From: Clostridiales bacterium
GTDB taxonomy: Bacteria > Bacillota > Clostridia > Christensenellales > Aristaeellaceae
Length of the DNA: 64,000 bases
Direction of reading: 5' to 3'
Assembly: GCA_004554085.1 (NCBI GenBank)
Contig: SFNY01000004.1
Coordinates: 7,246 to 71,245, forward strand
Each line of letters begins with the position of its first letter. Position 1 is the stretch's first letter. Below are positions 7,907-15,071 of this stretch, in pieces. The notes below the pieces were generated by a model. That model saw only the letters and a list, made by a program, of their open reading frames with translations, made no database searches and had not been told where the DNA came from. The position numbers and the translations under genes are program-made.

Positions 7907-8803
7907 TCATTTGCCCGGATCCATGGGAATGCTGTGCAGGAACTCTTCGATGAACAGTTCCGCTGCGGGGTTTTCCGCCGGGCGCGCCGCGTAGAGGTAC
8001 TCGTCGAAGCGGCAGTTGGGATTGGAGATGGCCACCAAGAAGATGTCCGAGGGGACGAGGGAGTGCACGTAGCGGGGCGCGATCAGCACGCCCTGACCCA
8101 GAGAAACGAGCATCAGCGCGGTGGAGAGGTTCGGCACCGGCATGGCGTTGAGCTTGCGCGCGCAGTCGCGAACGGCCAGCTGCCAGTTCTGGGCGTAGGG
8201 GCCGAAGAGCTCGTCCGCATAGGGAACGAGCAGCGTCTGTCCGGCGAGCTGGTGCAGGCCGATCGTGGAATGGGACATCAGCGGATGCCCGGCCGGAAGC
8301 ACGAGGTAGGTCTCGTGCCTGCGCACGAGCTCAGCCCTGCTGCCCTCCGGCAGGTCGAAATAGCTGCACGGGGAAAGGACGACGTCGTAGCGGTCGAGCG
8401 TGTCGCGGGGCATCCTGGCGAGTACCTCGATGCGCAGGTCGATGCCCGGATACTGCCGGAGGAAGGCGGAAAAAAACATGCGGATGTGCGAGGCATAGGA
8501 GATTTCCGTTGAGCAGCCGATGCTGAGCCGACCCTCCGTGGAGAATATGCCCTTGCGAAGCTGGCGCTCCGCGCGGCTGCACTGGCGCACGATCTGATCG
8601 GCCTGACTGGCGAGCAGGCGGCCCGCTTCGGTCAGAGAGACGGAATGGGTGCTGCGCACGAGCAGCTGCACGCCGAGCTCGGCCTCCATGTGCTGAACGT
8701 GCTTGGAGAGGGTAGATTGGGAAAGAAAGAGGGCCTGCGACGCGCGGCTGAAGCTGAGCGTCCGCGCAAGCACGGAAAATTCGTAGAGATATTCGGTCTT
8801 CAC
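7907..8803 (-). CDS. LysR-family transcriptional regulator
   Basis: A 298-residue LysR regulator. The N-terminal winged helix-turn-helix is clear: FSVLARTLSFSRASQALFLS then STLSKHVQHMEAELGVQLL. It is followed by a periplasmic-binding-like effector domain. The start is GTG at 8803, preceded by GGGAG, and it overlaps the stop of the upstream LysR gene as GTGA (8800-8803), implying translational coupling. Divergently across about 0.2 kb lie the esterase and decarboxylase genes. In Lactiplantibacillus plantarum a LysR protein (TanR) controls tannase and gallate decarboxylase, so control of the aromatic operon here is plausible but inferred. Confidence 0.93.
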   Translation of the reverse strand: MKTEYLYEFSVLARTLSFSRASQALFLSQSTLSKHVQHMEAELGVQLLVRSTHSVSLTEAGRLLASQADQIVRQCSRAERQLRKGIFSTEGRLSIGCSTEISYASHIRMFFSAFLRQYPGIDLRIEVLARMPRDTLDRYDVVLSPCSYFDLPEGSRAELVRRHETYLVLPAGHPLMSHSTIGLHQLAGQTLLVPYADELFGPYAQNWQLAVRDCARKLNAMPVPNLSTALMLVSLGQGVLIAPRYVHSLVPSDIFLVAISNPNCRFDEYLYAARPAENPAAELFIEEFLHSIPMDPGK

Positions 8804-9729
8804 GGCGTGTTTTCTCCCTTCACGGCGGCGTCCTTGTGCGCGGTTCTGCGTATGAATGCGGCAAAATTTGACATGAACTCGCGGACATCCGGATTTGCGC
8901 TCTGGCGGCAGGCAAGGATGCAGGGTGTGGCCGGGTAGGGCAGGTCGCGCACGGAGAGCGCGACGGAGTTGGGCGGCGGGTTCGGTGTGGGCGACGGCAT
9001 CAGCAGCACGCCCTTGCCGATGGGCACGAGCAGGGCGGTGTAGACCGCGTCGGTTTCGCTGTCGTAGGTGCGGTAGCGAATTCCTGCGGCGGCAAGGTTG
9101 GTCAGCTGGAAATTGCGGATGCAGGGCTCCTCGCTGTTGGGCGAGAGGATGAAGCACTCCCCGTCCAGCTCCCGGATCGAGACGCTGGTGCGCTGGGCCA
9201 GGCGGTGCTCCCGGGGCAGCAGCACGTGGTGGAAGGGCTGGGCAATGTTCATCCGAACCAGACCCTCCGGCACCGCGTCGTCCATGAGCAGGGTGCAGTA
9301 AAGATCCACCGTCCCGCGCAGCAGGCTCTCCACGAGGGGTAAGCGGCTGCCGTTCACCAGGTCGATGCGCACATCCGGCCAGGTCCGGTTGATGCGGTCC
9401 AGAAACGGCCCGAGGAAGATGGGAAGCGACGTCTCTGCCAGGGCGATGCGCAGACGGCGATAGGCGTGGCGCGACGCGGCGGCGACGGCTCCTGCCGTGA
9501 CCCGGTAGGTCGCAAGGATGCCTCCGGCGTGGGCGAGCAGGATGCGCCCGGCCTCCGTCGGCACCAGTCCATCCGCACCGGCGACCAGCAGCTTCGCGTC
9601 CAGGCTCTCCTCAAAGGCGTGGAAGCGCGCGCCGAGCGTGGCCGCTGCAAGTCCGAGCTCATTGGCGGCGGCGCTGAGGGAGCCGCACCCGGCAAGCACG
9701 ACAAATTCGTGCAGACGATCCAGATTCAC
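8800..9729 (-). CDS. LysR-family transcriptional regulator, divergent HTH
   Basis: A 309-residue LysR-type protein, first gene of a two-regulator unit. The DNA-binding region (VNLDRLHEFVVLAGCGSLSA onwards) keeps the family layout, but its recognition part LAAATLGARFHAFEESLDAK departs from the usual ISQPALSRQIRALE type. The effector domain contains RRLRIALAETSLPIFLGPFL and NGSRLPLVESLLRGTVDLYC. The GTG at 9729 is chosen to give a normal LysR length; an ATG at 9789 would add 20 atypical residues. It is divergent from the esterase gene, with a T-N11-A dyad just upstream. Two LysR genes joined by a 4-base overlap are unusual and suggest paired action on one target. Confidence 0.88.
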   Translation of the reverse strand: MNLDRLHEFVVLAGCGSLSAAANELGLAAATLGARFHAFEESLDAKLLVAGADGLVPTEAGRILLAHAGGILATYRVTAGAVAAASRHAYRRLRIALAETSLPIFLGPFLDRINRTWPDVRIDLVNGSRLPLVESLLRGTVDLYCTLLMDDAVPEGLVRMNIAQPFHHVLLPREHRLAQRTSVSIRELDGECFILSPNSEEPCIRNFQLTNLAAAGIRYRTYDSETDAVYTALLVPIGKGVLLMPSPTPNPPPNSVALSVRDLPYPATPCILACRQSANPDVREFMSNFAAFIRRTAHKDAAVKGENTP

Positions 9730-9762
9730 AGCATCACATCCAAAATTTAGAATAACCAAGCC

Positions 9763-9777
9763 ATCCAATAAATGGAT
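9763..9777. promoter_or_regulatory. LysR-type T-N11-A dyad
   Basis: ATCCAATAAATGGAT is a perfect ATCCA-N5-TGGAT dyad containing T-N11-A, the classic LysR box. It lies 34 bp upstream of the second LysR start in the AT-rich divergent region, suitable for autoregulation and activation of the esterase operon. Confidence 0.5.
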
Positions 9778-9861
9778 TATATACCGCATTTATACCTATT
9801 TCAAGAGAAAAGCCCAAATTTCATCCGAATTACAAACAAAAAATCGAATTACCAAAATCAG

Positions 9862-9892
9862 ACATCCGCTTTACTTTCCAGAAAGCGGATGT
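9862..9892 (+). other. 11-bp hairpin in esterase leader region
   Basis: ACATCCGCTTT pairs perfectly with AAAGCGGATGT around a 9-nt loop, and TATGCTTTTT follows. It ends about 50 bp before the esterase start and has no gene upstream on its strand. It may be an attenuator in the leader or an operator dyad. Confidence 0.5.
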
Positions 9893-9945
9893 TATGCTTT
9901 TTACAAACCATTCAAGAACTCATTGTAAAGCTGAGGAGGAAGGCT

Positions 9946-10878
9946 ATGGAACAGGCAAAACACGCGCTTGAGCCGGGCGACGAAATCGCTTCCCGGACGG
10001 AACACCTGCCGCGGATGGCACGGATCGACGGCATTGCCCGCAGGGCATTGGACGTGGCCTATGCGCAGGAGAGCCCCAACCAGCGTCTGGACGTCTTTCT
10101 GCCAGCGGAGGGCGACGGCCCGTTCCCGGCGCTGATCTACACCCACGGCGGCGGCTTTGCCTTCGGCGACAAGCGGGACGATCACCTGGAGCCTCCGCTT
10201 CAGGCGCTCGGACAGGGCATCGCCGTGGTGGCGGTGGAGTACCGGCTCTCCGGGGAGGCGCTCTTCCCGGCGGCGGTGCTGGACGTGCGGCAGGCGGTGC
10301 GCTTCGTGAAGGCCCACGCGGCGGAGTACCGGATCGATCCCGGGCGGCTGATCGCCATCGGGGGCAGCGCCGGCGGCAACCTTGCGTCCATGCTGGGGAT
10401 GAACGTGCCCAACGGCGCGTTTCCGGGGGAGTGTGCGGCGGCCTGCGACGGCGTGCAGCCGGACGTGCTGGCGGCGGTGGATCAGTTCGGCCCCACCGAT
10501 TTCAAGGCCATGGATGCGCAGGCGCGCGCAAACGGCGTGAGCATCGCGGATCACGACCTGCCGGACTCGCCAGAGTCCAAGTACCTCGGCATCTGCGTGG
10601 CGAAGGCCTCCGCGGCGCTGTCCGCGCAGGCCAATCCCCTGAGCTATGCGGGGCCGCGCATGGCGAGGCTGCTGGTGCAGCACGGCACGGCGGACAGGCT
10701 GGTGCCCTATCATCAGAGCGCAGAGTTTGTCAAGGGCCTGAAGGAGAAGGGCCTGGGCGACCGGGTGGAGTTCACTACGCTCGTGGGCGCGGATCACGAC
10801 GATGCGCGCTTCGCCTCCGGGGAGAACCTGAAGACCGTGTTCGACTTCATCCACCGCGCAATCAACGATGCAAAGTGA
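9946..10878 (+). CDS. Alpha/beta hydrolase, HSL-type esterase
   Basis: A 310-residue cytoplasmic esterase of the hormone-sensitive-lipase (alpha/beta-hydrolase fold 3) family. It has the oxyanion-hole motif HGGG (YTHGGGFAFGD, about residue 66), the nucleophile elbow GGSAGGN (Ser near residue 142), DRLVP with the probable acid Asp, and a late GADHDDARF carrying the catalytic His. The start at 9946 follows GAGGAGGAAGGCT. It leads an operon with UbiD, UbiX, an LpdD-like protein and a tannase-like esterase, so hydrolysis of a phenolic or galloyl/feruloyl ester is the best guess. The substrate is not proven by sequence. Confidence 0.9.
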   Translation: MEQAKHALEPGDEIASRTEHLPRMARIDGIARRALDVAYAQESPNQRLDVFLPAEGDGPFPALIYTHGGGFAFGDKRDDHLEPPLQALGQGIAVVAVEYRLSGEALFPAAVLDVRQAVRFVKAHAAEYRIDPGRLIAIGGSAGGNLASMLGMNVPNGAFPGECAAACDGVQPDVLAAVDQFGPTDFKAMDAQARANGVSIADHDLPDSPESKYLGICVAKASAALSAQANPLSYAGPRMARLLVQHGTADRLVPYHQSAEFVKGLKEKGLGDRVEFTTLVGADHDDARFASGENLKTVFDFIHRAINDAK

Positions 10879-10899
10879 CGAGGATGTGAGGGCAAAAAT

Positions 10900-12387
10900 A
10901 TGAGCGTTCAAAGAATTCCCGTCTCCATACGATCCCTGCGGGACGCCATCGCCTTTCTGGATACTCAGGAGGGCCAGCTGATCCGCAGCCGAACCGCCGT
11001 CGATCCCGCGGCGGAGCTCTCCGGCGTCTACCGCTACGTGGGTGCGGGCGGCACCGTCATGCGGCCCACCACCGTGGATGGCCCCGCCATGCTGTTCGAG
11101 AATGTGAAGGGCCATGCGGACGCATCCGTGCTCATCGGCCTGCTGGCCAGCCGCAGCCGCGTGGCCGCGATGCTGGGCTGCGCCAGGGAGGATCTGGGCA
11201 GGCTGCTGTGCGAGTGCGTGCAGAAGCCCATCGCGCCCGTCATCTCCGATGAACCTGCCCCGGCGCAGGAGGTCGTGCACCTCGCCGGCGCCCCGGATTT
11301 CGACCTGTTCAAACTGATCCCCGCGCCCACCAACACCCCGGTGGACGCAGGGCCGTACATCACGCTGGGCATGTGCTACGCCACCCACCCGGACACCGGG
11401 CTCTCCGACGTGACCATACACCGCATGTGCATCCAGTCCCGGGACGAGCTCTCGATCTTCCTGCAGCCCGGCTCCCGGCACATCGGGGCGATGGCGGAGC
11501 GCGCCACCCAGCTCGGGAAGCCGCTGCCCATCTCCGTGTCCATCGGCGTGGACCCGGCCATCGAGATCACGTCGTGCTTCGAGCCGCCCACCACGCCGCT
11601 GGGCTTCGACGAGCTGTCCATCGCGGGCGCGCTGCGCGGCGAGGCGGTGCGGCTGTGCCGCTGCAAGACGGTCAATGAGTCGGCCATCGCCAATGCCGAG
11701 TACGTCATCGAGGGCGAGATTCTGCCTGGCAGCAACCACGTGGTGGAGGACCAGAACTCCCACACCGGCTACGCCATGCCGGAGTTCCCCGGCTACAACG
11801 GCCGGGCCAGCCACGAGTGCTGGCTGCTGAAGGTCAAGGCCGTGACCCACCGCCGCCACCCGATCATGCAGACCTGCATCGGCCCCAGCGAGGAGCACGT
11901 GAACATGGCGGGCATCCCCACCGAGGCCAGCATCCTCGCGCTGATCGACAAGGCGCTGCCCGGCAAGGTGAAGAACGTGTGCGCCCACCGCGCGGGCGGC
12001 GGCAAGTACATGGCCGTGCTCCAGTGCGTCAAGACCGTGCACACCGACGAGGGCAAGCAGCGTCAGGCGGCACTCCTGGCCTTCTCCGCCTTCCCGGAGC
12101 TCAAACACGTGCTGCTGGTGGACGAGGATGTGGACATCTTCGACACCAACGACGTGCTCTGGGCGATGAACACCCGCTTCCAGGGCGATCGGGACATCAT
12201 CACCATCCCGGGCGTGCGCTGCCATCCCCTGGACCCCTCCAGCGACCCTGCGTACAGCCCGTCCATCCCGGACGTGGGTGTGAGCACCAAGACCATCTTC
12301 GACTGCACCGTGCCCTTCCATCTGAAGGAGAAGTTCCGCCGCGCACCCTTTATGGAGCTGGATTACAGGAAGTGGCTGGATGAATGA
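10900..12387 (+). CDS. lpdC: UbiD-family non-oxidative hydroxyarylate decarboxylase (LpdC-like)
   Basis: A 495-residue UbiD-type decarboxylase that uses prenylated FMN. It matches the gallate/4-hydroxybenzoate decarboxylase branch in length (about 490) and in blocks such as VTIHRMCIQSRDELSIFLQPG, GAMAERATQLGKPLPISVSI and IEGEILPGSNHVVED, which carries the conserved acidic residues of the active site. It overlaps ubiX by 8 bp and lies beside an LpdD-like gene, the three-gene arrangement of gallate and hydroxyarylate decarboxylases. A nearby tannase-like gene makes gallate to pyrogallol the most attractive reaction. Protocatechuate or 4-hydroxybenzoate decarboxylation remains possible. Confidence 0.9.
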   Translation: MSVQRIPVSIRSLRDAIAFLDTQEGQLIRSRTAVDPAAELSGVYRYVGAGGTVMRPTTVDGPAMLFENVKGHADASVLIGLLASRSRVAAMLGCAREDLGRLLCECVQKPIAPVISDEPAPAQEVVHLAGAPDFDLFKLIPAPTNTPVDAGPYITLGMCYATHPDTGLSDVTIHRMCIQSRDELSIFLQPGSRHIGAMAERATQLGKPLPISVSIGVDPAIEITSCFEPPTTPLGFDELSIAGALRGEAVRLCRCKTVNESAIANAEYVIEGEILPGSNHVVEDQNSHTGYAMPEFPGYNGRASHECWLLKVKAVTHRRHPIMQTCIGPSEEHVNMAGIPTEASILALIDKALPGKVKNVCAHRAGGGKYMAVLQCVKTVHTDEGKQRQAALLAFSAFPELKHVLLVDEDVDIFDTNDVLWAMNTRFQGDRDIITIPGVRCHPLDPSSDPAYSPSIPDVGVSTKTIFDCTVPFHLKEKFRRAPFMELDYRKWLDE

Positions 12388-12955
12388 TCTGGTGATCGTC
12401 GGCCTCAGCGGCGCTTCGGGCGCGGCGCTGGCGGTGGACGTAATCAGGTCGCTGCATGCGGCGCAGATGGCGGTGCAACTGGTGGTGAGCCGAAGCGGCG
12501 AGATGACGCTGCGCCACGAGTGCGGGCTGTCGGTTGACGACCTCGCTCCCCACTGCGCGGCGGTCTACGACAATGCCGACGTGGGCGCGGCCATCGCGTC
12601 GGGCAGCTTCCGCACCCGGGGGATGATCGTGGTGCCCGCCAGCATGAAGACCGTGGCGGGCATCGCCTCCGGGTACAGCGACAACCTGCTCCTGCGCGCG
12701 GCGGACGTGACGCTGAAGGAGCGGCGGCGGCTGGTGGTGGTTCCCCGGGAGTGCCCGCTTTCGGAGATTCACCTGCGAAACTTGCTGGAGATCAGCCGCG
12801 CGGGGGCCGTGGTGCTGCCGCCGGTGATCAGCTGCTACGAAAGGCCGCAGAGCATCGATCAGATGCTGCACCACCTGACGGGCAAAATCCTCGACCTTTT
12901 GGACATTGAGACGGCCGATTTCCGCCGCTGGGAGGGCATGCGCGATGCGCCTTGA
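12380..12955 (+). CDS. lpdB: UbiX-family flavin prenyltransferase (LpdB-like)
   Basis: A 191-residue flavoprotein that joins dimethylallyl phosphate to FMN, making the prenylated cofactor of UbiD enzymes. Conserved parts are GLSGASGAALAVDVIRSL near the N-terminus, PASMKTVAGIASGYSDNLLL (phosphate and flavin binding, about residues 90-109), and LKERRRLVVVPRECPLSEIH. The start codon lies 8 bp inside the end of the decarboxylase gene, so the two are translationally coupled. The role follows directly from family and pairing. Confidence 0.94.
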   Translation: MNDLVIVGLSGASGAALAVDVIRSLHAAQMAVQLVVSRSGEMTLRHECGLSVDDLAPHCAAVYDNADVGAAIASGSFRTRGMIVVPASMKTVAGIASGYSDNLLLRAADVTLKERRRLVVVPRECPLSEIHLRNLLEISRAGAVVLPPVISCYERPQSIDQMLHHLTGKILDLLDIETADFRRWEGMRDAP

Positions 12956-13361
12956 ATGCGAAGTGCAGGGCAAGTCCATCCGCGCCGAGGCCCTGCGCCT
13001 GGATGAGGGCTGGGATGTGTCCGTATTCGGCGGAAGCCGCAGCCACGTGGGCGCGGTGACGCTGGCGGAGCCGGACGGCAGAGTGCAGACCCTGCTGCGT
13101 ACAAACCACCGGGACGATGCGGTCAGCGTCCGCTGGGCGCAGGCGCTTGCACAGTGCTGGAGCGCGCCCGTGTGCGTGCGCGCGGGGATCCACTACGACA
13201 ATATTGGCAGGGCGGAGATCGACAGCATTCTTTCGGCATGCGAAGCCCTGCTGCAAACCATGATGGAAAGGAAGGAAGCCCATGATTTCGATGGAATGGG
13301 ATGTGCCGGTGGTCAACCGGACGGCGGAGCTCGCGGACTGCCGGGACAGGTGGACGTTTGA
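12945..13361 (+). CDS. lpdD: LpdD-like prenylated-flavin chaperone / decarboxylase subunit D
   Basis: A 138-residue protein resembling subunit D of hydroxyarylic acid decarboxylases. The visible clues are TLAEPDGRVQTLLRTNHRDD, then VRAGIHYDNIGRAEIDSILS, a motif typical of LpdD-type proteins, plus its place right behind ubiX. The ATG at 12945 overlaps the ubiX stop by 11 bp and is preceded by GGGAGGG. The reading frame runs 80 bp into the next gene. The last 30 or so residues (Gly/Asp-rich, no family look) may therefore be a run-on caused by loss of an earlier stop. Subunit D is thought to help load or handle prenyl-FMN. Confidence 0.8.
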   Translation: MRLECEVQGKSIRAEALRLDEGWDVSVFGGSRSHVGAVTLAEPDGRVQTLLRTNHRDDAVSVRWAQALAQCWSAPVCVRAGIHYDNIGRAEIDSILSACEALLQTMMERKEAHDFDGMGCAGGQPDGGARGLPGQVDV

Positions 13362-14970
13362 TGAAAAGTACGGCTGCTGGTGCCTGGAGGACGTGCTCTA
13401 CACGCAGAAGGCCGACGTGCCGAAGTTTCAGCGGCTCTCGATCTTCGTGCCCGCGGCGTATCTGAACGCGGACGGCACGCCGAATCCCCAGGGCAGGATG
13501 GGGCGCTACACCGCGCAGAATGTGCCGGTGGTGTTTGAAAACAATTCCGCAGGCTACATGCAGATGCCCCACACCTGGCTGGGCGGCCCACGCTCCTACG
13601 CGGAGCAGTACCTGCGCTACGGCCTGATCTACGTCAGCTGCGGCTGCCGCGGGCGCGAGTCCCGGAATGCGCAGGGGAAACCCGTCGGCAAGGCCCCGAT
13701 CACGCTGGTGGACATCAAAATGGCCCTGCGCTTCCTGCGCCACAACCGCGCCGCGCTGCCGGGCGACTGGGACAGGGTCATCTCCGTGGGCTGGAGCGCG
13801 GGCGGCGCGATGAGCACGCTGCTGGCGGTGACGGGCGATCATCCCGCCTACGATCCCTATCTGGAGGCGGCGGGCGCGTTCATGAATGAGAGCGACGCGG
13901 TGTACGCCGCGCAGATCTACTGCCCGATCATCGATCTGGAGCATGCCGACCTGGCCTACGAGTGGATGTTCCGCGCGGACAAGACCTGCGAAAACTCCCC
14001 CGCAGGCCCCGCCGAGACTATGACGCCCTTCAAGGAGGCGCTGTCCATGGAGCTGTCCGCGCGATATGTGGACTATGTGAACGGCCTGGGTCTGCGCAAC
14101 CCCGAGACGGGCGAAATTCTGACGCTGAACCAGGACGGGCGCGGCGGCCCCTTCTATGACTACCTGATGAGCTGTCTGAACGACTCCGCCACAGCCTTCT
14201 TCGCAGATCTGGAGCGCGGTAATCAGCCCTCCGTGCAGGACTACCTCAGCGGCAACTATACCTATGAAGCCCCCGCGCCGATGCCGGACGCGCTGAAGGA
14301 AATGCACCATGCGGGGCCGGGCGCAGCGGTGGCTGCGCCGCAGAAGCGTCTGAGCCTGGGCGAGCTGTTCTCGCGCCCGCCCAGGGGCGTGCCCTTCGTC
14401 GAGGAGAAGCCGCCCATGGTGCGCATGCAGGGCGCGGACAAGCGCGCATGGCTGCGCTGGGACGGCACGCGCGCGACCATCTCCGATCTGGACACCTACG
14501 TACTCAACCACCGCCGCCGGATGAAGCCCTGCACCTCCTTCGACAAGCTCACCAACGACAGCGGCGAGAACGAGGAGTTCGGCAGCGCACAGGCGGACTT
14601 TGCGCACTTCAACCCCGTCATTGGGCAGGCCATCTCTTCACTGCGGGGCGACTTCCCGGAGGAAGCGGAGCAGTATGCAACAGCCTTCGACGTGGGCGGC
14701 GATGCGGAGCTTTCCCGGCGCGTGGCGCTGCTCAACCCGCTGAACTTTATCGTGGCGGACGCGAAGCATCCCCAGGCGAAGCACTATCGCATTCGCGTGG
14801 GCGCAAGCGACGCGGACACCTCGCTGAGCGTGTCCATGACGCTGGCGCTGATGCTGCAGAACGCCGGGCATCCGGTGGACTACGCGCTGATGTGGGATCA
14901 GCCCCACAGCGAGGCGGATGTTCCGGGCGGCGTGCTCGAATGGATCGACGGCATCTGCGATCCGTCGTGA
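13282..14970 (+). CDS. Tannase-like esterase (subtype B, alpha/beta hydrolase)
   Basis: A 562-residue serine esterase of the bacterial tannase family, which splits galloyl esters. The nucleophile elbow is GWSAGGAMS with Ser172. An Asp at about 510 (GASD) and a His at 542 (QPHSEAD) are 32 residues apart, the same distance as Asp419-His451 of L. plantarum tannase. The N-terminal SIFVPAAYLN and GGPRSYAEQYLRYGLIYVSCGCRGR blocks also fit. It is longer than TanLp (469), with extra sequence in the lid region (about 190-470). No signal peptide is present, so it acts inside the cell on imported or soluble esters. The start follows AGGAAGGAAGCCC. Released gallate would feed the UbiD enzyme encoded upstream. 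Confidence 0.85.
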   Translation: MISMEWDVPVVNRTAELADCRDRWTFDEKYGCWCLEDVLYTQKADVPKFQRLSIFVPAAYLNADGTPNPQGRMGRYTAQNVPVVFENNSAGYMQMPHTWLGGPRSYAEQYLRYGLIYVSCGCRGRESRNAQGKPVGKAPITLVDIKMALRFLRHNRAALPGDWDRVISVGWSAGGAMSTLLAVTGDHPAYDPYLEAAGAFMNESDAVYAAQIYCPIIDLEHADLAYEWMFRADKTCENSPAGPAETMTPFKEALSMELSARYVDYVNGLGLRNPETGEILTLNQDGRGGPFYDYLMSCLNDSATAFFADLERGNQPSVQDYLSGNYTYEAPAPMPDALKEMHHAGPGAAVAAPQKRLSLGELFSRPPRGVPFVEEKPPMVRMQGADKRAWLRWDGTRATISDLDTYVLNHRRRMKPCTSFDKLTNDSGENEEFGSAQADFAHFNPVIGQAISSLRGDFPEEAEQYATAFDVGGDAELSRRVALLNPLNFIVADAKHPQAKHYRIRVGASDADTSLSVSMTLALMLQNAGHPVDYALMWDQPHSEADVPGGVLEWIDGICDPS

Positions 14971-15071
14971 TGAATACGGCAATGCATCTTTCAGAGGAGG
15001 GGAGGGCCGCAAAGAGACACTTGCAATTGGAAGAGAATTCCCAGCGAGAGAGGACAAGGAGGAAGAAAACC

